DNA of 64,000 bases, from contig NZ_FSRU01000001.1 in the NCBI RefSeq assembly GCF_900142845.1, forward strand, positions 1,984,001-2,048,000, given 5' to 3'. The notes under the pieces were generated by a model. The model had not been told where the DNA came from and ran no database searches. It worked only from the letters and a program-made list of their open reading frames with translations. Positions 28,184 to 35,978 of this stretch are shown here, one piece after another. The first letter of the stretch is position 1. Every line of letters begins with the position of its first letter. The translations under genes were made by a program, and so were the position numbers. The DNA is from Paraburkholderia phenazinium (lineage in GTDB: Bacteria; Pseudomonadota; Gammaproteobacteria; Burkholderiales; Burkholderiaceae).

Positions 28184-29065
28184 TTACCTTTCGTCGGACG
28201 CCTGCAATTGGGCCGCCGCGCCAAAGCGCCGATAAAGCAGACGTGCCATGGAGTCCAGCAAAAAGCCCAGCGCGCCGATCACGAGAATCACCGCGGTCAA
28301 CTCGGAATAGGCGAGCCGGTCACGGGTATCGAGAATCAGATAGCCGAGCCCGGAACTGACGCCGAGCATTTCCGCCGGCACCAGCACGATCCACACAATG
28401 CCGATGGCGAGTCGCACACCGGTCAGCACATGCGCGGCAATGCCCGGCACGTAGACATGCCAGAGCATTTCGCCGCGTGTCGCTGCGAGGCTCTCGCCGA
28501 GTTGCACCCAGCGCCGGTCGATCTGCGCGACGCCGGCCGCTGTGCTCATCACGAGCGGCCATACGGCGGCGAACGCCAGCAGGAAATACACCGCACGATC
28601 GCCGACACCGAGCGACATCACCGCTATCGGCATCCACGACAGCGGCGAGATCATGCGCAGAAACTGCAGGGTGGGCGACAGTGCCGTGTCGAGCGCGCGC
28701 ACCCGCCCCAGCAGGAATCCTAAAGGAACACCGACCAGCAGCGCCCAGACGAGGCCAACGGCGATTCGTCGCAAACTGGTGACGATATGGACCAACAGGC
28801 GATCGTCGACGACCAATGGCGGCAGTGTCGCCAGCGCTCGAGTGGGGGAAAACTGCGCGGCCAGACCGTTGGGGTCGGCGAGCAGCGTAATGGCGAGCCA
28901 CCAGATCACGACGACGCCCACGAGGCCCGCCATTCCGGACAGCGCGCGCCGCACCCAGCCATGCGCACGCGACGCGGGCCGCGCGGCGCGCACAGTGCCC
29001 ATACGGACAGGGGCGGACACGGTCTCCAGCGGCGCGTTAGACAACGATCGTCTCCGTGCGCTCAA
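28184..29065 (-). CDS. ABC transporter permease, SsuC/TauC type
   Basis: Up to 293 residues, with about six hydrophobic segments, LPPLVVDDRLLVHIVTSLRR, RMISPLSWMPIAVMSLGVGD and the ATPase loop GESLAATRGEMLWHVYVPGI. It is the permease of the second sulfonate-type system. The longest frame starts at TTG 29065 and overlaps the end of the upstream binding-protein gene by 29 bp, with GGAGG only 4 bp before it. ATG 29002 (272 residues) is an alternative that keeps all membrane segments. The order on the minus strand is ATPase, binding protein, permease. Confidence 0.9.
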   Translation of the reverse strand: MSARRRSLSNAPLETVSAPVRMGTVRAARPASRAHGWVRRALSGMAGLVGVVVIWWLAITLLADPNGLAAQFSPTRALATLPPLVVDDRLLVHIVTSLRRIAVGLVWALLVGVPLGFLLGRVRALDTALSPTLQFLRMISPLSWMPIAVMSLGVGDRAVYFLLAFAAVWPLVMSTAAGVAQIDRRWVQLGESLAATRGEMLWHVYVPGIAAHVLTGVRLAIGIVWIVLVPAEMLGVSSGLGYLILDTRDRLAYSELTAVILVIGALGFLLDSMARLLYRRFGAAAQLQASDER

Positions 29066-30227
29066 AGCCCTCCGGCAGACCGAACGCGCTCATGCCGCCG
29101 ACGGCCGCAATGCTGTTACGGACAAAGCGGTCGTCGACCAGATCGCGCGCCACAAACGCCGGATCCAGCTTGCCCAGAAACTGGCCGTTGCCTTCGAGCT
29201 GGGTCGCTTTCAGGCGCTTCACCAGTTCCTCGGTGTAGTCGGGATATGGGTAGGGCTGGAAGTCGATGCGCTTCGCGTGCCAGTCGGCGTGGACGATGGC
29301 GCGGTCGGCCAGATAGCGGCCCTGATCCGCAGCAGACGGCGCCAGCACGGTGCCAAGTACTTCTGCCGAATGAGGCGTGTAATGGTTCTTGCCGGACTTG
29401 GACAGCAACTGCGCCGCTTCCTGCGGATGCGCGCGCGTCCACAACTGCGCCTTGACTACGGCATCGACCACCTTCTGCGACCAGGCGGCCCGCTCAGTCA
29501 AATCGCGCTCGTGCATGAAGACGACGCAGCAGGCGTGATTCTTCCAGACGTCGCCGGTAAAGCGCAGCACCTTGCCGATCTTGAGACCTTCGGCCGCGGC
29601 ATTGAACGGCTCGGCCACGATAAAGCCGGCGATCTGTTTCGATGCCAGCGCGGGCGGCATGTCCGATGGCGACATCACGGTGAGCCTGACTTCGTTCGGC
29701 TTGAGATCGCCGTCCTTTTTCAGCACGGGCACGAGTCCTTGTGCGCGCAACATGTCCTGCACCACGACGTTGTGAATCGAATACCAGAACGGTACGGCCA
29801 CGGTCTTGCCGCCGAGGTCGCCAATCTTGTCGATCTCAGGCGACACGGTCAGCGCCGACCCGTTCACATGGTTCCACGCAACGACCTTGGCCGGCGCCTG
29901 GCTGCCGTAGCGGGCCCAGATCGTCATGGGCGAGAGCAGATGCACGACGTTGACCTGACCGGACAGAAACGCTTCCACCAGTTGCGCCCAGCTGCGCAGT
30001 AACGTAGGCGCTTCCACGGCAAGGCCGGCTGCTTCGAAATAACCGTTGTTGTGCGCAACGAGCAACGGGGTCGCGTCGGTGATCGGCAGGTAGCCGATGC
30101 GGACCGGCGCGTTGGGATCGGTGGCAGCGCGTGCGTTGAGTGCGCCCAATAGCGGCGCCGCTCCTGCAACGGTGAACATCGAGGCGAGTTTGAGCCACTC
30201 GCGGCGAGACATCGGAAGCTGGCACAT
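29037..30227 (-). CDS. ABC nitrate/sulfonate-type substrate-binding protein
   Basis: A 396-residue receptor with a clear Tat signal, MSRREWLKLA at 6-15, followed by a hydrophobic stretch ending in ARA. The mature part resembles NrtA/CmpA/SsuA-type receptors: VRIGYLPITDATPLLVAHNN, EAAGLAVEAPTLL and VAEPFNAAAEGLKIG. It is longer than the SsuA-type protein at 15069 and belongs to a different branch. It lies between the ATPase (13 bp upstream) and the permease (overlapping). The Tat route means it folds before export. The ligand is probably an organosulfonate, by context. Confidence 0.92.
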   Translation of the reverse strand: MCQLPMSRREWLKLASMFTVAGAAPLLGALNARAATDPNAPVRIGYLPITDATPLLVAHNNGYFEAAGLAVEAPTLLRSWAQLVEAFLSGQVNVVHLLSPMTIWARYGSQAPAKVVAWNHVNGSALTVSPEIDKIGDLGGKTVAVPFWYSIHNVVVQDMLRAQGLVPVLKKDGDLKPNEVRLTVMSPSDMPPALASKQIAGFIVAEPFNAAAEGLKIGKVLRFTGDVWKNHACCVVFMHERDLTERAAWSQKVVDAVVKAQLWTRAHPQEAAQLLSKSGKNHYTPHSAEVLGTVLAPSAADQGRYLADRAIVHADWHAKRIDFQPYPYPDYTEELVKRLKATQLEGNGQFLGKLDPAFVARDLVDDRFVRNSIAAVGGMSAFGLPEGFERTETIVV

Positions 30228-30239
30228 GCTGTTTGGCCT

Positions 30240-31070
30240 TTATGCGTGAGCGAAGGGCTGCGTGTTGGAGACGGGGGAAATTGGCGAGGCGTTCGGCGCT
30301 GTCGACATCGAGTCGTGCAGCGCCTGAAGAATCTGGATGCGCAACGCGCCGAGCGCCGGCACATGGGCTTCGCGCGGCGCGGCAACGTCGACCGCGAGAT
30401 GCAGGATCAGCGTGCCGCGACTGCCGAGGACCACAATCCGGTCGGACACCAGCAAGGCCTCGTCGATATCGTGCGTGACCAGAACGGTAGCCGCCCCCGT
30501 GTCGCGCACCACTTGCAGCAGCAGGCGTTGCATATCGGCACGGGTGAGTTCGTCGAGCGCACCGAAGGGTTCGTCGAGCAGCAACGTGCGCGGTTGGCGG
30601 GCGAGGCAGCGGGCCAGCGCGACGCGCTGCGCCATGCCGCCGGACAGTTGTCGCGGCGCATAGTGACGGGCATGCTCGAGGCCCACCTCGGCGAGCGCCG
30701 CGTTGACGCGTTCGCGGCGGGCGGCGCGCGTCAGGTGCGGCTGACGGGCAAAGCCGAGACCGAACGCGACGTTCCGATCCACAGACAGCCAGGGCAGCAG
30801 GCAAGGATCCTGAAAGGCGAGCGCCACATCGGGACGGGGGCCGCCAACCGCTTCGCCATCAACCAGAACTCGGCCGCTGGTGGGCTTTTGCAGACCTGCA
30901 ATGATGCGCAACAGCGTGGATTTGCCGGAGCCGCTCGGCCCCAGTATCGACACCAGTTCTCCGGGCCGCACGCTCAGGTCGACGGCGTGCAGCACATGCC
31001 GGTCCGCGTAGCTGAGGCCAATTTCGCGTAGCTCGACGCGCGATGCGGGCGTACCGGTTGCGTGACTCAT
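30240..31070 (-). CDS. ABC transporter ATPase, SsuB/TauB type
   Basis: A 276-residue ATPase with Walker A GPSGSGKST at 44-52, the Q-loop in LAFQDPCLLPWLSVDRNVAF, signature LSGGMAQR and Walker B TLLLDEPFGALDELT. These are the marks of the nitrate/sulfonate/taurine subfamily. It overlaps the upstream flavin enzyme gene by ATGA. It powers the importer encoded by the two genes that follow it on the minus strand. Confidence 0.94.
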   Translation of the reverse strand: MSHATGTPASRVELREIGLSYADRHVLHAVDLSVRPGELVSILGPSGSGKSTLLRIIAGLQKPTSGRVLVDGEAVGGPRPDVALAFQDPCLLPWLSVDRNVAFGLGFARQPHLTRAARRERVNAALAEVGLEHARHYAPRQLSGGMAQRVALARCLARQPRTLLLDEPFGALDELTRADMQRLLLQVVRDTGAATVLVTHDIDEALLVSDRIVVLGSRGTLILHLAVDVAAPREAHVPALGALRIQILQALHDSMSTAPNASPISPVSNTQPFAHA

Positions 31071-32176
31071 GCCGCTTTCGTCTGTCGATGCTGGGCCAAC
31101 TGGTTTTTCAGTTGCACGATGCTGGGCGTGACAATCGGTACGAACGCCGCTTCGCGTGTGCGCCGGGCGCAGCCGCTCTGACCGCGCAAGTAACCGCGTC
31201 CACCGGTTGTCTGCACTTCGAGCCGGACGGCGGCATCCACGAGCGCGGCGAGTGCGATACGCACTTCGAACAGCGCGGCCGGCGCAGCGAGGAACGTGCC
31301 GTGCTCGACACCGTCGAACAGGCGCTTTGACAGCACAGCGAGTTCGCTCGCCAGTTCCGGGGCCTCGTCTTCGACCGCCGCGCGGGCGGCCGCGCTGCTT
31401 GCGTCAATGGCGGCGAGGGCACGGCGCGCGAGGCCGATTGACATGCCGCATTGCAGCCCCAGAAAAGCGGGGCGCACGCGCACGAGAAATCCGCGCGCGT
31501 CGTCGGTGATCTGCCAGGCCGAGTCCAGTACCGCGCCGTCGAGCCGCAACGCCGCCGTATTGCTCGAACGCAGCGCGATCAGGTCGAGGTCGTCGCTGCG
31601 CACGAGGCCGGGTGTGTCGTGCGGCAAAGCAAAGATCGACGGCGGTGCACCGTCGCTATGATCGAAGGCGGCCGCAGCCAGAAACCCTTCGCGGCGCAGG
31701 TTCGTAATCCACGGCAGGCTGCCGTTCAAGGTCCATCGCCGGGCGGCCCCGTCGCCGTTCAGCGGCGTCGCGTTCATCTGCAGCGGCTCCAGACTCGACA
31801 GGTACTTCATCGCGTTCGAAAGACCTGTCGCACCGGCGAGTTCGCCGCTCAGGAGCGAGGGCAGCCAGCGCTTGCGCAACGCTTCGTTAGGACTATGGAG
31901 CAGATATTCGATGAAGGTCCGCTGTCCCCAGAACACGAAGGCGCTCGCGAGCGAATGCGCCGCCACGCTCGCAATGGCTTCAATCGCTTCGACGGTGCTG
32001 CCGTCGTCGCCGCCCAGGCTGGCCGGCACGCCGATCCGGAACAGGTGCGCGCGAGCGAGCTGAGGCAGGATCTGGGCGGCGAAGTCCTGGTGGGCATCGA
32101 TCGCTTCGGCGTGCTCATCGAGCCATGCCGCGAGTTCCGGCGCGCGTTGCCGCAACGACGGCGTCGGCGCCTTCAT
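31067..32176 (-). CDS. Acyl-CoA dehydrogenase-fold flavoprotein (DszC/SfnB-like)
   Basis: A 369-residue protein with an acyl-CoA dehydrogenase N-domain (LFRIGVPASLGGDDGSTVEA, near 45-65), a middle domain around ATGLSNAMKYLSSLEP, and a helical C-domain ending in VQTTGGRGYLRGQSGCARR, which resembles the flavin-contact segment of the family. In a sulfonate transport operon it is best read as an FMNH2-dependent oxygenase of the SfnB/DszC class rather than a fatty-acid enzyme. ATG 32176 is set by the ATGA overlap with the upstream AhpD-like gene. It overlaps the ATPase gene in the same way, so the operon is tightly coupled. Confidence 0.83.
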   Translation of the reverse strand: MKAPTPSLRQRAPELAAWLDEHAEAIDAHQDFAAQILPQLARAHLFRIGVPASLGGDDGSTVEAIEAIASVAAHSLASAFVFWGQRTFIEYLLHSPNEALRKRWLPSLLSGELAGATGLSNAMKYLSSLEPLQMNATPLNGDGAARRWTLNGSLPWITNLRREGFLAAAAFDHSDGAPPSIFALPHDTPGLVRSDDLDLIALRSSNTAALRLDGAVLDSAWQITDDARGFLVRVRPAFLGLQCGMSIGLARRALAAIDASSAAARAAVEDEAPELASELAVLSKRLFDGVEHGTFLAAPAALFEVRIALAALVDAAVRLEVQTTGGRGYLRGQSGCARRTREAAFVPIVTPSIVQLKNQLAQHRQTKAA

Positions 32177-32739
32177 GCGAGTTGTTCCTGCGGCGCCCAA
32201 CGATAGGCGGCGAGCTCCGGGTTCAGCTCGTTTTGCGCCAGATTGTTGGCGAAGTTGCACAGCGTGGCGAGACTCACGCCGAGGATCACTTCCAGCGCAT
32301 TGGCATCGCTAAAGCCGGCTGCATGGAACGCCGCAAGCGTTTCGTCGGAAACAGCGCCACGGGTGGCGATCACCGCCCGCGTGAACACGGCCACCGCGTC
32401 GAGGCGCGGGTCGGACAACGGCGTCTGGGCCCGAATGGATTCGACAAGCTGCGGTTCAAGTTGCGCCTTCTTCAATGCAACGGCCGTATGCCCCGCCACA
32501 CAGAAACCGCAGCCATGGATAGCGGCAGCGGTGATCTGCACCGTTTCGCGCTCGGCCAGTGAAAGGCCGCTGCGTCCGTTGATTTCCGCCACCGTCAGAT
32601 AGGTTTCGAGCGCAGTGGGTGCGTTGGCGAGCGACGCGACCAGATTCGGCAGGAAGCCATTGGCAGCTTGCGCGCGTTGCAGATAGGGGCGGCTCGCCTC
32701 AGGGGCGCTCTCGGGGGTGTGCAAACGGAGACGGCTCAT
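32173..32739 (-). CDS. Carboxymuconolactone decarboxylase/AhpD-like protein
   Basis: A 188-residue all-helical protein with the AhpD core: ETVQITAAAIHGCGFCVAGH, with Cys77, Cys80 and His84. This CxxC with nearby His is the redox centre of alkylhydroperoxidase-D-like proteins. It may reduce peroxides produced by uncoupled flavin oxygenases or act as a thiol carrier. It is the second gene of the AraC-led minus-strand operon and overlaps the flavoprotein gene by 4 bp. Related proteins often sit beside SfnB-type genes, in line with a helper role. Confidence 0.88.
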   Translation of the reverse strand: MSRLRLHTPESAPEASRPYLQRAQAANGFLPNLVASLANAPTALETYLTVAEINGRSGLSLAERETVQITAAAIHGCGFCVAGHTAVALKKAQLEPQLVESIRAQTPLSDPRLDAVAVFTRAVIATRGAVSDETLAAFHAAGFSDANALEVILGVSLATLCNFANNLAQNELNPELAAYRWAPQEQLA

Positions 32740-32868
32740 GGGAGTTCCTCACAGATAAGGCCTCATTGTGAGTCCGGCAAGCGTGACGGAACAATGCGCG
32801 CCTGTCTGCGAATCCTGCGAGTTTGTCCAGCTTCGAGCGGCGCGGTGGTGCAACTCGCCGCGCTTCGC

Positions 32869-33870
32869 TCAATGCAGTGCGGCGACCGGCCTATTTATGG
32901 CGGCTGGAGCCTGCTTTTCAGGGGATTTCACGGCGCGGCGGCGATACGCGCCAGGCTGTACGCCGGTGACGCGCTTGAACGCCTGCGCGAACGCCGACTC
33001 CGACTGATAGCCGACCCGTTCGGCCGCATCCGGCATGCTCGAGCCGCCGCGCAGCATGGCCGCGGCCATTTTCATACGGACCAGCGTGACGAACTGGGCG
33101 GGCGGCTGGCCGGAGATATCGACGAACTGCTTGCAAAAGCGCGCCCGCGACATGTGGACGAAGCTCGCCATCGTATCGGTGGTCCAGCGTTCGGCGGGCG
33201 CCTCGATAATCGCCGCGACGAGCGGGGCAAATTCCGGGCGGCGCATCAAGGACCAGAAGCACGGCGCAATCTCGTCGCGTCCGGCCACCGCACGCAGCAC
33301 GTAGACGAACAGCAGGTCGGTCAGACGGGCGATCAGCGGAGACGGGGTCTGCACGTCGCGCAGCGCTTCGGCGCGAATCAGATCGAAGATCGCCCGTGCG
33401 CCATCGAGTGAGGGATTGTCGCGCCGCGCCACGATGTGATCGGGCAACAGGCTGAGCAGCATATCGTCGAGTCCCGAGTTGAACTCGAAGAAGCCGCAGG
33501 CGATCCCCACGCTGCCGTCGGCGGGCGCGAGCGCATCCGCAGGCGAGGTCAGCGGCGACATCGTGCCGATCCGTTCGCTTTCATGGCCGCTTGCCGGCGG
33601 GCGCGGATCCGGCGACAGGCAATGCGGCATGTCGTGCAGCAGGAACACGGCGTCGCCGGGCGCGAGGCGCAGGCTTTGCGCCGCGCGCTCCGCATTGGCG
33701 GGCAGGTGCAGCCAGCATTCGCCGTGCAGCGCGAGATGGAAGCTGGCGCGATGGCGTCCCGCCGTCGATGCTTGCCAGGCGCCGCAATATTGACCGACGT
33801 GAAAGATCGTACTTTTCAGTTCGAGACCGGATAGCAGCCAGTCGGCAATCGTTTCGGCGTGGGGTGACAT
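32869..33870 (-). CDS. AraC family transcriptional regulator
   Basis: A 333-residue regulator. The N-terminal half has a cupin-type effector domain with HLALHGECWLHLP and LAPGDAVFLLHDMPH. The C-terminal half carries the double helix-turn-helix: FVHMSRARFCKQFVDISGQP, then AAERVGYQSESAFAQAFKRV and GVQPGAYRR. It lies 129 bp upstream of the AhpD/flavoprotein/SsuBAC genes on the same strand and is their likely specific regulator. A regulatory box (33932-33957) faces its own start codon. It may thus respond to the pathway compound while being induced with the wider regulon. Confidence 0.92.
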   Translation of the reverse strand: MSPHAETIADWLLSGLELKSTIFHVGQYCGAWQASTAGRHRASFHLALHGECWLHLPANAERAAQSLRLAPGDAVFLLHDMPHCLSPDPRPPASGHESERIGTMSPLTSPADALAPADGSVGIACGFFEFNSGLDDMLLSLLPDHIVARRDNPSLDGARAIFDLIRAEALRDVQTPSPLIARLTDLLFVYVLRAVAGRDEIAPCFWSLMRRPEFAPLVAAIIEAPAERWTTDTMASFVHMSRARFCKQFVDISGQPPAQFVTLVRMKMAAAMLRGGSSMPDAAERVGYQSESAFAQAFKRVTGVQPGAYRRRAVKSPEKQAPAAINRPVAALH

Positions 33871-33931
33871 GGGACTCGGGTGCGGCGAAGCAGGGCGGAC
33901 CCATTACATTAGAGTTTCGTCGGTGCGATGC

Positions 33932-33957
33932 AACGAATTTTTTGTTGGAAGCTTATG
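33932..33957 (-). promoter_or_regulatory. Shared regulatory box 6 (upstream of AraC gene, minus strand)
   Basis: On the minus strand CATAAGCTTCC begins at 33957 and AAAAAATTCGTT ends at 33932. The end half nearly repeats that of box 11 (AAAAAATTGGTT). TAATGT at 33911-33906 is a possible -10, 21 bp after the box. Positions 5, 8 and 14 differ from the consensus. The AraC ATG is 61 bp downstream. Confidence 0.45.
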
Positions 33958-33975
33958 CCTTGCGAAGGGGAGGAT

Positions 33976-33998
33976 GGATGCCCGACGCCAGGGCATCC
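33976..33998. repeat. Perfect 8-bp hairpin between divergent promoters
   Basis: GGATGCCC (33976-33983) and GGGCATCC (33991-33998) are exact inverted copies with a 7-base loop. It lies between boxes 6 and 7, which face away from each other. It could insulate the two promoters or be an operator. No T-run follows. Confidence 0.4.
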
Positions 33999-34024
33999 GT
34001 CGTATCGCGCTAAGTTGCGGAGCG

Positions 34025-34050
34025 CATATCGTTGTGCGGATTTATTCGTG
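34025..34050 (+). promoter_or_regulatory. Shared regulatory box 7 (upstream of DUF3088/LLM operon)
   Basis: CATATCG at 34025 and GCGGATTTATTCGTG ending at 34050 match box 10 at all but five positions, including the unusual GGATTTATTCGT half. TGAGAAT at 34071 stands at the same distance as TGAAAAT after box 10. The DUF3088 ATG is 62 bp downstream. Confidence 0.55.
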
Positions 34051-34112
34051 GCGCAATGCCATGCAAGGGCTGAGAATCGTTCGACTGATCCCCTTCTGGA
34101 CTGCCGCACATC

Positions 34113-34457
34113 ATGAGCCGAGACCTCCTCTTACTCCTTGAACCGGGCTTTACCGATCCAAAGTACCCCGGCGAGCGCTTCATTTGCCCGCACGGCGCGC
34201 CGATCGAAGGACTGCTCGCCAGCGACCCCGCGAAGACCGCGAGCCTCGATATCCAGCGCTTGCCGTTTGCACGGCCGCGCGAGGTGGCGATCCAGGCGCT
34301 CGACGCGGATCACCAGGGCTTGCCCGTGCTGATCCTCGGCGACGAGGGAGCGGTGCCCGACGATGTGCAGACGCTAGGCGAAACACGCTTTGTCACCGAC
34401 ACCCAGCGCATTCTCGCGTTGCTTGCTGAGCGCCACGGCTTTCCGAAAGTTCATTGA
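34113..34457 (+). CDS. DUF3088 family protein (thioredoxin-like)
   Basis: A 114-residue protein matching the DUF3088 family by its start MSRDLLLLLEPGFTDPKYPG, the following FICPHG segment, and GLPVLILGDEGAVPDDVQT. The alternating strands and helices with a cis-Pro-like LPVL suggest a thioredoxin-like fold. The motif after the first strand reads CPHGAPIEGLL; a second Cys is usual at the Gly or next to it in related proteins as I recall them, so only one Cys remains here. It heads the operon with two NtaA-type LLM enzymes. Function is unknown; a thiol or sulfite handling role is only a guess. Confidence 0.8.
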   Translation: MSRDLLLLLEPGFTDPKYPGERFICPHGAPIEGLLASDPAKTASLDIQRLPFARPREVAIQALDADHQGLPVLILGDEGAVPDDVQTLGETRFVTDTQRILALLAERHGFPKVH

Positions 34458-34590
34458 CGCTGCCTGGCAAAGTTATCGGTCTGCGATTACGGTCAGGCCG
34501 GTGTTCGACGGCCACGCTGCCCGCTCCCGCTTTGGTTCGCGCTCATCCGCGCGAAGCGGGCAAAGCTGATCCCGCCACGGAGACTTTCAC

Positions 34591-35940
34591 ATGAGCCACG
34601 CTGCAGGCCCGCAGCCGCCGCGCCAGTTGCATCTGAACATCAATATCCTGCACTCGGGCTTTGTTCCCTCGGCATGGCGCGTCGCAGAGGCCGACCCGCA
34701 TGCGTTCATCGACGTGGCCCATTACGTGCGCGTCGCGCAGATTGCCGAGGCGGCCAAATTCGATGCCGTGTTCCTCGCCGATAACGCGTCGATTGCCGAC
34801 CAGATCGGCTTCCGGCCGATCACGGCGCTCGAACCGACCGTCCTGCTGGCGAGCATTGCCGCGGCGACGTCGCACATTGGCGTGATCGGGACCGCTTCGA
34901 CCAGTTACAACGAGCCGTACAACATCGCGCGCCGTTTCGCGACGCTCGATCACGTCAGCGCAGGGCGTGCCGGCTGGAACGTCGTCACGACCGCCGATCT
35001 CGGCTCGGCGCGCAATTTCGGCCGCGAGGCGGTGCCGGACCACACCGAGCGCTACGCACGGGCGGCAGAGTTTACCGAAGTGGTGAAAGCGCTGTGGGAT
35101 AGCTGGGAAGACGACGCGTTCATTGGCGACAAGATCAACGGGCATTTCGTCGACGCCGACAAGATCCATCCCATCGCGCATCACGGCAAGTATTTCGACG
35201 TACAGGGGCCGCTGAATCTGCCGCGCTCGCCACAGGGACATCCGGTGCTGGTGCAGGCGGGTGCGTCGCCGGATGGCCGCGATCTGGCGGCACGCCATGC
35301 GGAAGCGGTGTTCTCCGCCTCGCAGTCGTTCGACGAATCGCTTGCCTATGGACGCGAACTGAAGGCCCGTGCCGCCGCTTACGGACGCAACGCCGTCAAG
35401 GTGCTGGCGGGCCTGACGACGATCATCGGCGCCACGGAAAGCGAAGCCTTGCGGCGGCGCGACGAACTGGTCGACCTGATTCCCTGGAGCTATAGCTTGA
35501 CGCGCCTCGCCGGTACGCTGGGTATTCCGGCAGACAGGCTCAAGCTCGACGAGAAACTGCCCGACAATCTCACCTTGCCCGGTGGCGGCAACGGCAACCA
35601 TACGTTCTTTCACGCAACGATCGCGCAGGCGCGGCGGCACGGCTTTACGGTGCGCGAGTTGATCCGCTCGCTTGCGGGCGGTGGGGGACATCGCGTGATC
35701 GTCGGGACACCTGAGCAGATTGCCGACGACATCGAACACTGGTTCAAGGCGGGCGCGGCCGATGGTTTCAATCTGATGCCCGATGTGCTGCCGGGTGGCC
35801 TGCAGGACTTCGCCGACGGCGTGGTGCCGCTGCTGCAGCAGCGCGGCATTTTCCGCACCGAATACGAAGGCCGCACGCTGCGCGAACACCTCGGTCTCGC
35901 GCGGCCCGATAACGCCCGTGTGTGGCAGAAGAGTGCCTAG
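34591..35940 (+). CDS. LLM class flavin-dependent oxidoreductase, NtaA/SnaA/DszA family
   Basis: A 449-residue two-component monooxygenase. It has the family features [60 protein letters not shown] and the late block PQGHPVLVQAGASPDGRDLA. NtaA/DszA/EmoA relatives use FMNH2 to cleave C-N or C-S bonds of chelators, dibenzothiophene sulfone or S-substituted cysteines. It lies 133 bp after the DUF3088 gene and 38 bp before a related enzyme. No flavin reductase is adjacent. The C-terminal segment RTEYEGRTLREHLGLARP is shared with the next gene. Confidence 0.92.
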   Translation: MSHAAGPQPPRQLHLNINILHSGFVPSAWRVAEADPHAFIDVAHYVRVAQIAEAAKFDAVFLADNASIADQIGFRPITALEPTVLLASIAAATSHIGVIGTASTSYNEPYNIARRFATLDHVSAGRAGWNVVTTADLGSARNFGREAVPDHTERYARAAEFTEVVKALWDSWEDDAFIGDKINGHFVDADKIHPIAHHGKYFDVQGPLNLPRSPQGHPVLVQAGASPDGRDLAARHAEAVFSASQSFDESLAYGRELKARAAAYGRNAVKVLAGLTTIIGATESEALRRRDELVDLIPWSYSLTRLAGTLGIPADRLKLDEKLPDNLTLPGGGNGNHTFFHATIAQARRHGFTVRELIRSLAGGGGHRVIVGTPEQIADDIEHWFKAGAADGFNLMPDVLPGGLQDFADGVVPLLQQRGIFRTEYEGRTLREHLGLARPDNARVWQKSA

Positions 35941-35978
35941 GCGTTCACGCTGAAACTTCATTTCCACCGTCCATCACC

